64,000 nt of DNA from Rossellomorea marisflavi (lineage in GTDB: Bacteria; Bacillota; Bacilli; Bacillales; Bacillaceae_B): the NCBI RefSeq assembly GCF_001274775.1, contig NZ_LGUE01000004.1, positions 755,024 to 819,023 on the forward strand, written 5' to 3'. The translations under genes and the position numbers were made by a program. Positions 45,031 through 54,202 of the stretch are shown here, piece after piece (the stretch's first letter is position 1; each line of letters begins with the position of its first letter). The notes under the pieces are model-generated. The model was not told the DNA's origin, searched no databases, and saw only the letters and a program-made list of their open reading frames with translations.

Positions 45031-45985
45031 ATCCCTTCCTCCTTAAAAGCATGTAGAGGAAGATTGCACTTCCGATGACCCCGACCATCAAGCTGATGGA
45101 AATTTCATAAGGGAAGATGATGACCCTCCCGAGGATATCGCAGACCAGAAGAAAGATCGCTCCCAGGATGGCCGTATGCGGCAGCGTCCTCTGAAGGTGA
45201 TCCCCCTTGAAAAGGGACACGATATTCGGGACGATGAGCCCGAGGAAGGGAATCATCCCCACGGTCAAAATCACGGTTACCGTCACGAGTGATGTAAGGA
45301 TCAACCCGATGTTCACGATACTCCTGTAGGACATCCCCAGATTCTTCGAAAACTCCTCCCCCATCCCCGCAACCGTAAAGCGATTGGCGAAGAGATAGGC
45401 AAGTATGATGACCGGTACACTTATGTATAAAAGCTCGTATCTTCCCTTCATGATGAGGGAAAAATCTCCCTGCAACCAAGAAGACATATTTTGGATCAAA
45501 TTCGCCTTGTAGGCGAAAAAAGTCGTGACAGACGACAGGACATTCCCGAGCATCAGCCCCACCAAGGGAATGAAAACAGCGTCCTTGAATTTGATCCGAT
45601 CGAGGATCTGCATGAACAGGAATGTACCTGCCATGGCAAAGGCAAACGCCACAAGAAGCTTTTCCATCGTGGATGCCTCGACAAAAATGATCATCGATAC
45701 AAGGATCCCGAGCCTTGTCGCATCCATTGTCCCTGCCGTAGTCGGAGACACAAACTTATTCCGGCTCAGGCTCTGCATGATGAGGCCGGCAATGCTCATC
45801 CCCGCTCCTGCCAGTAGGATCGCAACAAGCCGCGGCAGCCTGCTGACCAGGAACACTTCCACCTCATCCGTCCTTCCGCTGAGTAAATCCGCCGGCGAGA
45901 TGCTGCTCACCCCGACGAATAAAGAAAGGGCCGAGAGGAGGATCAAGAAAATCAATAAATATCTTTTTTTCAGTAGCACGACCAT
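45023..45985 (-). CDS. yclN: Siderophore ABC transporter permease (YclN-like)
   Basis: 320 residues, FecCD family. Begins with a signal-anchor-like helix, then RLPRLVAILLAGAGMSIAGLIMQ near residue 48, the family hallmark, and IPFLGLIVPNIVSLFKGDH near residue 250. First gene of the operon, starting after GAGGG. Two Fur boxes lie upstream. Confidence 0.9.
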   Translation of the reverse strand: MVVLLKKRYLLIFLILLSALSLFVGVSSISPADLLSGRTDEVEVFLVSRLPRLVAILLAGAGMSIAGLIMQSLSRNKFVSPTTAGTMDATRLGILVSMIIFVEASTMEKLLVAFAFAMAGTFLFMQILDRIKFKDAVFIPLVGLMLGNVLSSVTTFFAYKANLIQNMSSWLQGDFSLIMKGRYELLYISVPVIILAYLFANRFTVAGMGEEFSKNLGMSYRSIVNIGLILTSLVTVTVILTVGMIPFLGLIVPNIVSLFKGDHLQRTLPHTAILGAIFLLVCDILGRVIIFPYEISISLMVGVIGSAIFLYMLLRRKGYE

Positions 45986-46023
45986 GACATACCCTCAATC
46001 TTTCCTTCCAGTTTAATTGCAAT

Positions 46024-46038
46024 TGAAAATCATTATCA
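46024..46038 (-). promoter_or_regulatory. Fur box upstream of yclN, proximal
   Basis: TGAAAATCATTATCA matches TGATAATNATTATCA at 13 of 14 defined positions. Confidence 0.8.
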
Positions 46039-46090
46039 TTTGTATAACAATCATATTACAAGAGGGTTTGATGAGCTGTCAACGACTAAT

Positions 46091-46109
46091 TGAAAATGAT
46101 TATCATTAT
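46091..46109 (-). promoter_or_regulatory. Fur box upstream of yclN, distal
   Basis: TGAAAATGATTATCATTAT: 13 of 14 to the 7-1-7 site and nearly a full 19-bp Fur box. Confidence 0.75.
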
Positions 46110-46134
46110 TATTGGGGCTTTTTTCTTATTGCCA

Positions 46135-46240
46135 CTTCTAATGGAAATTGGCTTTTGGAGGAGTGATGAATGTGACCGGGATCGTTCCTTTTCGCTGCAG
46201 GCGCTTGCTTTCTGCTTCAATACACTCTGTGGTTTTTAAT
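46135..46240 (-). repeat. Shortened copy of the GC-rich intergenic repeat
   Basis: Shares GGAGGAGTGATGAATG, TTTTCGCTGCAGGCGCTTGC and CTTCAATACACTCT with the copy at 46335 but lacks the middle. Confidence 0.55.
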
Positions 46241-46334
46241 TTGCTTGTACTCACCTCTTGATTGTGATAATCCTTTAACCATAGTGTGCAACACCCTATT
46301 AACTGTTGAATTCATGAGAAAAGAATGGAAGTGT

Positions 46335-46490
46335 GAGGAGTGATGAATGCGATGGAGACCGTTCATTTTCGCTGCAGGCGCTTGCTTTCCTGCGGGGAGG
46401 GCGGCAAGCCTCCTCGTGCCTGCGGGGTCTCGCCGCTCTTTTCCGCTGGAGTCAAGCGCCTTCCACTTCAATACACTCTTCGATTCTTAA
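46335..46490 (-). repeat. GC-rich intergenic repeat, inverted copy
   Basis: Read on the minus strand it has GAGACCCCGCAGGCACGAGG and AGCGGAAAAGAGCGGC, the same order as in the 21.4-kb array. Confidence 0.75.
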
Positions 46491-46619
46491 GGGGTGGGTC
46501 AGGTTACATATGCAGCTCTTAGTTAATGGGACTTACCTGTGGATGGAATTTTAATAAAAGCTTTAGAGAATGGTAGGAAGACATACCTGCTGAAACATGA
46601 ACCCCATAACCCTCTTCCA

Positions 46620-46990
46620 TTCCACAGAGTGAAGTGCAGCGGAGGGAGTCCGACTCCTACGGGAATAGCACGCAGGTGAGACCCCGCAAGAATGAGGAGG
46701 CTCAACGCAAGCCCCGTGGAAAGCGGGCTCCCGCAGCGGAACGGAACGATCTACGTTGCAACATATGATCATTGGTCATTGGCTCTACACAAAAAAGAAG
46801 GTAAATCCATCTCCACTGGACCACGATCCCATAGCCCCCTCCCCTACCACAGAGTGAAGTGCAGCGGAGGGAGTCCGACTCCTACGGGAATAGCACGCAG
46901 GTGAGACCTCGCAAGAATGAGGAGGCTCAACGCAAGCCCCGTGGAAAGCGGACTCCCGCAGCGGAACGGAACAATCTACGTTGCCTATGA
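46620..46990 (+). repeat. Two direct copies of the GC-rich intergenic repeat
   Basis: CACAGAGTGAAGTGCAGCGG starts both copies (about 46623 and 46850); ACTCCTACGGGAATAGCACG, CAAGCCCCGTGGAAAGCGG and CGCAGCGGAACGGAAC follow in each. The spacing is about 227 bases. Confidence 0.85.
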
Positions 46991-47053
46991 TCATCTGTCA
47001 AAAACTCCTCTATCCGCAGTAGACAGATAACCGGAATGGAAAAAATCAGCACA

Positions 47054-47088
47054 CAAAAAAAGACCCCGCATCAATCGGGGTCCTTTCA
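47054..47088. terminator. Terminator of the amino-acid symporter gene
   Basis: GGACCCCG/CGGGGTC stem; A-run left, TTTC side right; on the minus strand it ends in TTTTTTTTG. Confidence 0.8.
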
Positions 47089-48480
<1,392 letters not shown>

Positions 48481-48609
48481 TCTCATCTCTCCTTTAACGT
48501 CAGCCGCAAAAAAAGTGGTATGACAGTTATGTATGGCGCGGCTTCCTAGTGATGGAACTTTTCCCTGAATTGAACAAGGTAAACATGAAAAGGAATCAAT
48601 CTGAGCTTC

Positions 48610-48786
48610 TTACTTTTTATCCGTCCGCAAATACTCCGGAATAAATAGGCCGCCTCCCAAGAAGAGAATGACTGAAATCACTCGAATGATGTCATAATAC
48701 TCGCTGCCTTTAAAGAATGAAACATTGACCACCAGCCCGATTGCTCCGATCAACACAAGGGTGATGCCGATCCATCTTTTGAACAT
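48610..48786 (-). CDS. Small membrane protein (58 residues)
   Basis: ATG at 48786 with GGAAAGG 10 bases upstream. Two helices: WIGITLVLIGAIGLVVNV and IIRVISVILFLGGGLFI, and a basic C-terminus. It follows the deaminase gene on the same strand by about 65 bases. Function unknown. Confidence 0.6.
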   Translation of the reverse strand: MFKRWIGITLVLIGAIGLVVNVSFFKGSEYYDIIRVISVILFLGGGLFIPEYLRTDKK

Positions 48787-48850
48787 GTAAACCCAGCCTT
48801 TCCAGTTTTGGATACCGCCGTTCAACCACAATTGGTATGTAGCGTCCCTA

Positions 48851-49372
48851 TTATTTAACCTTTCCCTCAATAGCTCCCTTCCGCAGATTATGGACGTGGT
48901 TAGGATTAGATAACCAGCGTTCCATTAACTCCTTTTGTTGCTCTTTCAGGTCATCCAATGGTTCTTCTACTGCAATAACCTTGCAAAATTTCGAATCAAA
49001 TGCGTTTGTATCCTTTATTTTTTTATATCCGCCGAACCCCATATCATCATTAAGCAGCCAGACCACCCTGCTGATATTGGCAAATAATATTCCACCAGTG
49101 CACATTGGACAGGGCTCCAAAGAGGTGTACATCGTAAAATGTTCGCGATTCACTTTAGCCTTGAATATGGATTCGCCTGCATTCCGGATGGCCTCCATTT
49201 CAGCGTGGGCTGTCGCATCCTTTCGCGTGTGGACCCGGTTGCGCCCTGTTGCAACGATTTGTCCATCCCCATCCACAATTACCGCTCCAACCGGATACGT
49301 ATCTTCTTCCAATGCTTTTGATGCTTCTTGCAGTGCCAACTCGAGGTAATATCGATCTTTCACCCTATCCAT
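48851..49372 (-). CDS. Nucleoside deaminase (cytidine/guanine deaminase superfamily)
   Basis: 173 residues from the ATG at 49372 with GAGGGGG upstream. Zinc site: HAEMEAIRNAG (His and the catalytic Glu) near residue 57 and PCPMCTGGI near residue 87. The order HAE then PCxxC is that of the CDA superfamily; the protein could act on guanine, cytosine or a nucleoside. Last part WLSNPNHVHNLR is extra. Confidence 0.85.
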   Translation of the reverse strand: MDRVKDRYYLELALQEASKALEEDTYPVGAVIVDGDGQIVATGRNRVHTRKDATAHAEMEAIRNAGESIFKAKVNREHFTMYTSLEPCPMCTGGILFANISRVVWLLNDDMGFGGYKKIKDTNAFDSKFCKVIAVEEPLDDLKEQQKELMERWLSNPNHVHNLRKGAIEGKVK

Positions 49373-49495
49373 TAACATCGCCCCCTCATGATCCACCACC
49401 AAAAATGGAAGATATTTATAAAATGAGTTTACCATAGGAGTTTTAAAATATGGTTACTATTCCCTTTTTACTTTTCGTATTTAAACGCCAAATAT

Positions 49496-49526
49496 AAAAA
49501 CCGCAAGCACCGGGCTTGCGGTCTAC
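49496..49526 (-). terminator. Terminator after motB
   Basis: GACCGCAAGC/GCTTGCGGTT stem; on the minus strand TTTTTAT follows. Confidence 0.65.
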
Positions 49527-49533
49527 ATTCTTA

Positions 49534-50325
49534 TTATTCCTGCGTCACTCTCGGCAACACCAGTACTTCCACACGACGATTTTTCCCCCGACCCTCTGCT
49601 GTCGCGTTATCGGCAATGGGTTCGAACTCCCCGAATCCTTTGGCGCTGAACCATTCCGGTTCGAGATTCGGGTTTTCCAGGAGGATCTTCATGAAGTTCA
49701 CGGCGCGCATGACGCTCAGTTCCCAGTTTGAATCATAGTTGGCCGTGCGGATCGGTACGTTATCTGTGTGCCCGCTGATGATGATATTCCGGGGAGGATT
49801 CATCACGAGCAAGGAGGAAAGCTCTTTGGCCACATCTTGATCACTCCTCTCCACTTCAGCAGAACCTGAAGAAAAGAGGACGTTATCCCTGATCGTCAGC
49901 AGCAGGCCTTCATCCGTCAGTTTCGTGACAAACTGGAGCTGGAGATTGTTGGTCTTAATGTACTGGTTGATCTTTTCCTGCACTTCACGCAGTTCTTCCT
50001 GATCTTGAAGAAAGGCTTGTTTCTTGATGTCTTCTTTGGGCACTGGCTTTTCTTCTTCCTTCTTGTCAGTAGCAGCTCCCTGCTTTTCCTTCTGATCGCT
50101 TGAATCTTGAGGGGCGACAGGACTTGGGTAATCCATCATGCCGGTTCCGCCCTTGAAAATTTCGCTGAACACCTGGGATAATTCCTGGAATTTCTGTGCA
50201 TCCACCGAACTCGAGGCATAGAGAACGATGAAAAGCGCCACAAGCAGGGTCAGAAGATCAGAGTAAGGCAACAGCCAGGATTCGTCGATATGATCATCTT
50301 CCCGCTTCTTCTTACGCCGTCTCAT
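49534..50325 (-). CDS. motB: Flagellar motor protein MotB
   Basis: 263 residues. Basic N-terminus, then the single membrane helix PYSDLLTLLVALFIVLYASS with the ion-carrying Asp, a plug and linker, and an OmpA-like peptidoglycan-binding domain (IIISGHTDNVPIRTANYDSNWELS near residue 185). Anchors the stator to the wall. Overlaps motA by 14 bases. Confidence 0.95.
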   Translation of the reverse strand: MRRRKKKREDDHIDESWLLPYSDLLTLLVALFIVLYASSSVDAQKFQELSQVFSEIFKGGTGMMDYPSPVAPQDSSDQKEKQGAATDKKEEEKPVPKEDIKKQAFLQDQEELREVQEKINQYIKTNNLQLQFVTKLTDEGLLLTIRDNVLFSSGSAEVERSDQDVAKELSSLLVMNPPRNIIISGHTDNVPIRTANYDSNWELSVMRAVNFMKILLENPNLEPEWFSAKGFGEFEPIADNATAEGRGKNRRVEVLVLPRVTQE

Positions 50326-51103
50326 CTTCTTCCTCCTTCATCAGGCTGTATCGGTCTTTTGCAGGCAGATAGGAAGCCAGCTTCTGCTCGATGATCCGCG
50401 GTGACTCCCCTTCGATGATCGAAAGGATCCCTTCCACGGTCATCATCTTCAATTGGGATTCACGTTTCGATTTGCGCTTCAGTTTATTGGCGAACGGATG
50501 CCAAAGCACGTAACCTGTGAAGATCCCGAGGAGGGTCGCCACGAATGCGGCTGAGATGGCATGTCCCAATTCTTCCGTATTGTCCATATGGCTGAGTGCG
50601 GCAATCAAGCCGATGACGGCTCCGAGAACCCCGAGGGTAGGAGCGTAGGTACCAGCCTGTGAGAAAATCTGTGCGCCTGCGCTATGACGCTCTTCCATGG
50701 CATCGATCTCTTCATGAAGGACATCCCTTATGTAATCCCCCGTCTGACCGTCTATGGCAAGGGAGAGACCGTCCCTTAAGAACCGGTCATCGAGTTCCTG
50801 GATCCTCGCTTCCAATGCAAGCAGGCCTTCCTTCCTGGCAAGGTCCGCCATCTCGGAGAAAAAGGCGATGATTTCTTTCGGGTCCTGGGTGTTCTGTTCT
50901 TTAAAAAGGATCCCGAAGAGCTTTGGTACTTTCTTGATTTCATACGTGGGAAAAGCTATGACCACGGAGGCCACGGTCCCCAACAGGATGATAAGGATGG
51001 CCGCGGGGTTGATGAGTGCCATGAGGCTTACCCCTTTGAATACCATTCCGACCCCGATTGCAACCAATCCAAGTATGACACCTATAAATGACGTTTTATC
51101 CAT
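50312..51103 (-). CDS. motA: Flagellar motor protein MotA
   Basis: 263 residues with four membrane helices. PTLGVLGAVIGLIAALSHM near residue 153 and AAFVATLLGIFTGYVLWHPFANKLK near residue 185 are the conserved channel helices; the large cytosolic loop has the charged residues that touch FliG. Partner of MotB in the stator. Confidence 0.95.
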   Translation of the reverse strand: MDKTSFIGVILGLVAIGVGMVFKGVSLMALINPAAILIILLGTVASVVIAFPTYEIKKVPKLFGILFKEQNTQDPKEIIAFFSEMADLARKEGLLALEARIQELDDRFLRDGLSLAIDGQTGDYIRDVLHEEIDAMEERHSAGAQIFSQAGTYAPTLGVLGAVIGLIAALSHMDNTEELGHAISAAFVATLLGIFTGYVLWHPFANKLKRKSKRESQLKMMTVEGILSIIEGESPRIIEQKLASYLPAKDRYSLMKEEEDETA

Positions 51104-51255
51104 CTGATCGCTCCACCTTATTCAACATAGTCTACTCCTAATATCGGACCCGTTTTGCTTTTTTTGAGTAGGAATCCACTTCTATTCATTTCTTGGCTGA
51201 GCGGAAGCGTTCTATGATAAACTAAGGGCAATGAATCAACAAAGGATGTGTCACC

Positions 51256-51441
51256 TTGAAACGTCGAATCATTACGATCTTGGCCATCATGATCCTTGTC
51301 GCCATCGCGGCAAACTGGATGGTCACTACCCAATATTCAGAACTGGCAGGTAGGGAACGTGCCCTGCTCATCGTTGGCGGCGCCCTGCTATCAGGCGTCA
51401 TCTCCCTTTTCCTGTTCCGCCCCGACGAACCTCGGAAATAA
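51256..51441 (+). CDS. Small membrane protein (61 residues)
   Basis: TTG start with GGATGTG upstream. Two hydrophobic helices (ITILAIMILVAIAANWMV and ALLIVGGALLSGVISLFLF) and a charged end. Single gene with a strong terminator. Function unknown. Confidence 0.6.
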   Translation: MKRRIITILAIMILVAIAANWMVTTQYSELAGRERALLIVGGALLSGVISLFLFRPDEPRK

Positions 51442-51442
51442 A

Positions 51443-51491
51443 CAAAAAAGCATGAAGGAAAGGGTCCAGTTCCCTTTCCTTCATGCTTTTT
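51443..51491. terminator. Bidirectional terminator
   Basis: AAAAAAGCATGAAGGAAAGGG and its complement CCCTTTCCTTCATGCTTTTT around TCCAGTT. Confidence 0.9.
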
Positions 51492-51492
51492 C

Positions 51493-51870
51493 TCAGCTCA
51501 TCAGCTTATCTTCAATGGAACGCTGATAGTTCTTGAATACAGATGAATTCGTCTTCACCCGCTTTTTCGACAACATGGCATTGTACTTGAGTACCTTCTC
51601 ATTCAGTTCCTTATGGAGCGACTTGGCTTCTGCATCGTCCTCACAGGTGCGGATCAAATCCTCGATCCTCATCATCTCACGCTTCAGTCCCGCCTCTTCC
51701 GTCGAGTACCCGGCATTCTTCATCATCCGATGGGCCATCTTCAATTCTTCGGGAATTCCGACATCATCATTCAGATCCATCGGTTTCCCAAAACCCGGAA
51801 GCTCACTGAACTCTCCATCTTCATAGGCCTTCCGGATCCGCTGCTCTGACATCAACGTTGAAAAATCCAT
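51493..51870 (-). CDS. DUF1992 (DnaJ-homologue-like) protein
   Basis: 125 residues from the ATG at 51870, 8 bases after GGAGG. Core MSEQRIRKAYEDGEFSELPGFGKPM is the family hallmark (the ...GxFdxLPGxGKP motif). Sometimes named DnaJ homologue subfamily C member 28-like; role in bacteria unknown. Confidence 0.85.
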   Translation of the reverse strand: MDFSTLMSEQRIRKAYEDGEFSELPGFGKPMDLNDDVGIPEELKMAHRMMKNAGYSTEEAGLKREMMRIEDLIRTCEDDAEAKSLHKELNEKVLKYNAMLSKKRVKTNSSVFKNYQRSIEDKLMS

Positions 51871-52001
51871 TCCCATCCCCTCCTTACTACCAGTATAGTC
51901 CAAATCCCCCTGAAGACTCATCCACCATGCGACGATTCCTTGACATATTCCATACCCGTGAAGTAAAAACTATCCTCATCCATCCATAAGGAGTGAAGAA
52001 T

Positions 52002-52169
52002 ATGTCACGCGGAAAAGCATTCGAATCAAAGAAAAAAGGCCATCCCGGGAACTTCCCGAAGGGCGGGGAAGAAAAGCCCCATTCTGAAAAGCCTGCAGGC
52101 GATGAAGAATATATCGTGACGCAGGAAGCGTTCAAAAACAGGGTCGATCAAGACGAGCACCGTCTCTGA
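52002..52169 (+). CDS. Small hydrophilic protein (55 residues)
   Basis: Starts MSRGKAFESKKKGHPGNFPK after AAGGAGTGAAGAAT, a near-perfect ribosome site, and ends at a strong terminator. Rich in Lys, Glu, Gly, Pro; no membrane helix. I do not recognise it. Confidence 0.65.
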   Translation: MSRGKAFESKKKGHPGNFPKGGEEKPHSEKPAGDEEYIVTQEAFKNRVDQDEHRL

Positions 52170-52176
52170 TCATGAA

Positions 52177-52206
52177 GAAAGGGTTCCGGCACCGGAACCC
52201 TTTTAT
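52177..52206. terminator. Bidirectional terminator
   Basis: AAAGGGTTCCGG/CCGGAACCCTTTT around CA. Confidence 0.9.
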
Positions 52207-52207
52207 C

Positions 52208-53380
52208 TTATGAATGCGTTCTTTCGACCTCTTCCACACCGGCAAGATCAAGACCGGGTCCAAAGAATTCATAATGAATCCTGTCTACAGGCACTCCGAG
52301 ATGTTTCAACCTTTCAATGACAGCCTTCATGAACGGTACTGGACCGCATACATAGTAGTCTGATCCATCACCCTCCAGTTGGTCTTCCGATAGAGCCAGG
52401 GTCCCATACACAAAGGAGCACTTCCCTTCGTCGTGACCTTGAATCATTCTTTTTACTTCCCCTTTGAAAGGGAGGACGGCTTCATTCCGTGACGCATGGA
52501 TGAAAGAGACCGGTCGGGACGGCTGATTCCTGTAGGCTGTTTCAAGCATGCTCATCATCGGGGTGATCCCGACTCCGCCGCTGATCAATACAAGAGGAGT
52601 GGTTTCTTGATTCAAGACGAAATCCCCTGCCGGCGCGCTTACTTCGAGCCTATCTCCTAACTTTAGGTGATCATGGAGATAGGCAGAGACTGTGCCTTTC
52701 CCTTCCCGTTTTACTGAAATGCGGAAAAAGTTCGGATGATGGGCACTTGAAAGGCTGTATTGGCGAATGTGGGAATAGGTTTCCCCCGGGATGTTCAAGC
52801 GTACGGATATATACTGTCCCGCATCATATTCCGGCACATCCCCTCCATCTTCCGGTTCAAGATAGAACGAAGTGATCACGTCGCTTTCCTTCACCTTCTT
52901 GGACACGATGAAGGGTTTGAAATCAGCAAATCCCGCTTTTTGACTCCGGGCCTGCTTGTATAATTCCTTCTCCACTCCTATGAAAGCGTCGGCGATGACC
53001 CCGTACGCATCCGCCCAGGCCGATATTATGCTATCCGTTGCAGCATCGCCAAGCACCTCTTTGATAGCCCGAAGCAGGTGTTCTCCCACAATCGGATAGT
53101 GCTCGGCCCTGACACCTAAGCTTCTATGTTTATGCCCGATCTGCTTGACGACGGGAAGAATAGTGTGAAGCTGATCGATGTTCTGTGCAGCTGCGTAGAC
53201 GGCGTTGGCCAGGGCCGTTTGCTGGCGCCCCTGTTTTTGATTGGAATGATTGAAAATATGAAGAAGTTCAGGGTGATCGGTAAACAGGTTTTTATAAAAT
53301 ACAGTGGTGATGTCAATTCCTCTGGCTTCCAGGATCGGTGCCGTAGATTTAACGATTTCGATGTTTTTTTGAGATAACAT
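52208..53380 (-). CDS. hmp: Flavohemoglobin, nitric oxide dioxygenase
   Basis: 390 residues from an ATG at 53380 (MLSQKNIEIVKSTAPIL); a GTG three codons earlier is too close to the ribosome site. Globin domain 1-140 with the proximal-haem region, FAD domain (residues 150-255) with the RQYSLSSAH motif, and NAD domain with LISGGVGITPMMSML and VCGPVPFM. Oxidises NO to nitrate with NAD(P)H and oxygen. The NsrR gene lies divergent, with an NsrR-type dyad on the hmp promoter. Confidence 0.95.
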   Translation of the reverse strand: MLSQKNIEIVKSTAPILEARGIDITTVFYKNLFTDHPELLHIFNHSNQKQGRQQTALANAVYAAAQNIDQLHTILPVVKQIGHKHRSLGVRAEHYPIVGEHLLRAIKEVLGDAATDSIISAWADAYGVIADAFIGVEKELYKQARSQKAGFADFKPFIVSKKVKESDVITSFYLEPEDGGDVPEYDAGQYISVRLNIPGETYSHIRQYSLSSAHHPNFFRISVKREGKGTVSAYLHDHLKLGDRLEVSAPAGDFVLNQETTPLVLISGGVGITPMMSMLETAYRNQPSRPVSFIHASRNEAVLPFKGEVKRMIQGHDEGKCSFVYGTLALSEDQLEGDGSDYYVCGPVPFMKAVIERLKHLGVPVDRIHYEFFGPGLDLAGVEEVERTHS

Positions 53381-53393
53381 ATCCTTCACCTCT

Positions 53394-53418
53394 AAAGATA
53401 TATTTTTAATACATCTTT
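53394..53418 (-). promoter_or_regulatory. NsrR-type operator at hmp
   Basis: 25-bp dyad: AAAGATATATT, TTT, AATACATCTTT; the arms agree at 10 of 11 positions. It sits just downstream of the hmp -10 element. Confidence 0.75.
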
Positions 53419-53447
53419 ATAATATGCTCCCATCCTCCTAAAAACAA
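53419..53447 (-). promoter_or_regulatory. Promoter of hmp
   Basis: Minus strand TTGTTT, 17 bases, TATTAT, directly next to the NsrR dyad. Confidence 0.65.
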
Positions 53448-53482
53448 TATACAAAATACTTCTTTAACAAAACATTCACATT

Positions 53483-53512
53483 TAGACATTCAGGCATTCA
53501 CTTTTGTATAAT
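53483..53512 (+). promoter_or_regulatory. Promoter of nsrR
   Basis: TAGACA, 18 bases, TATAAT; about 31 bases before the start codon. Confidence 0.6.
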
Positions 53513-53542
53513 GAAGAACAAGGGAACGGAAGGGTGAGAGAG

Positions 53543-54001
53543 ATGAGACTAACTTTATATACAGATTACTCACTACGCGTGCTGATCTTTTTGGCATCTA
53601 AACCATCGGATGAACTCTCGAATATCAAGGAAATCGCTGATGCCTACAGCATTTCGAAGAATCACCTCATGAAGGTGACTTACGAGCTTGGCAAGATGGG
53701 CGTCATCGAGACGATCCGCGGGCGGAACGGCGGGATCAAGCTCGCCCAGTCCCCACAGGATATCAATATCGGAACAATCGTCAGGAAGACAGAAGAGGAC
53801 TTCCACCTGGTGGAGTGCTTCGATGCTGCCAACAACTCCTGTATCATCACGCCTGTATGCGGGCTTAAACATGTACTGGGAAAGGCACTGAATGCCTATC
53901 TCTCAGTCCTCGATAAATATACACTGAATGACCTGGTCCGGAATCCCTTGGACTATCGCTTCCTCTTTCAAGAGAAGAACGAACCAGATCCATCCATATG
54001 A
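53543..54001 (+). CDS. nsrR: Rrf2-family nitric-oxide-sensing repressor NsrR
   Basis: 152 residues from an ATG at 53543 after GGAAGGGTGAGAG. Winged helix at the N-terminus (MRLTLYTDYSLRVLIFLA, then SISKNHLMKVTYELGKMG), and three cysteines in ECFDAANNSCIITPVCGL that hold the iron-sulfur cluster. Represses hmp until NO damages the cluster. Confidence 0.93.
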   Translation: MRLTLYTDYSLRVLIFLASKPSDELSNIKEIADAYSISKNHLMKVTYELGKMGVIETIRGRNGGIKLAQSPQDINIGTIVRKTEEDFHLVECFDAANNSCIITPVCGLKHVLGKALNAYLSVLDKYTLNDLVRNPLDYRFLFQEKNEPDPSI

Positions 54002-54046
54002 AAGAAGAGCTTTCCCGCGCCACATCAGGGAAGGCTCTTCTTTTAT
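54001..54046 (+). terminator. Terminator of nsrR
   Basis: AAGAAGAGCTTTCCC pairs with GGGAAGGCTCTTCTT (one mismatch), then TT. Confidence 0.8.
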
Positions 54047-54130
54047 CATATAGAGGCCGCTTTCCTCCTTTGGGTAAGCTTTTCAATTATCTCCCACGCC
54101 CTTTGTACATACTATATTCAGGCGAAACAT

Positions 54131-54158
54131 TTGCAAACCGGGACAGCACTGATAAAAT
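54131..54158 (+). promoter_or_regulatory. Promoter of ampS
   Basis: TTGCAA, 16 bases, TAAAAT; 45 bases before the start. Confidence 0.5.
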
Positions 54159-54202
54159 AAGAATGTAAGTGAACATTCTGAAAAAAAAGGGGATACATAC
54201 AC

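Noticed and set aside
46217..46994. Several 60-84 codon frames on both strands
   Set aside because: All fall in the intergenic repeat copies and are translations of the repeat.
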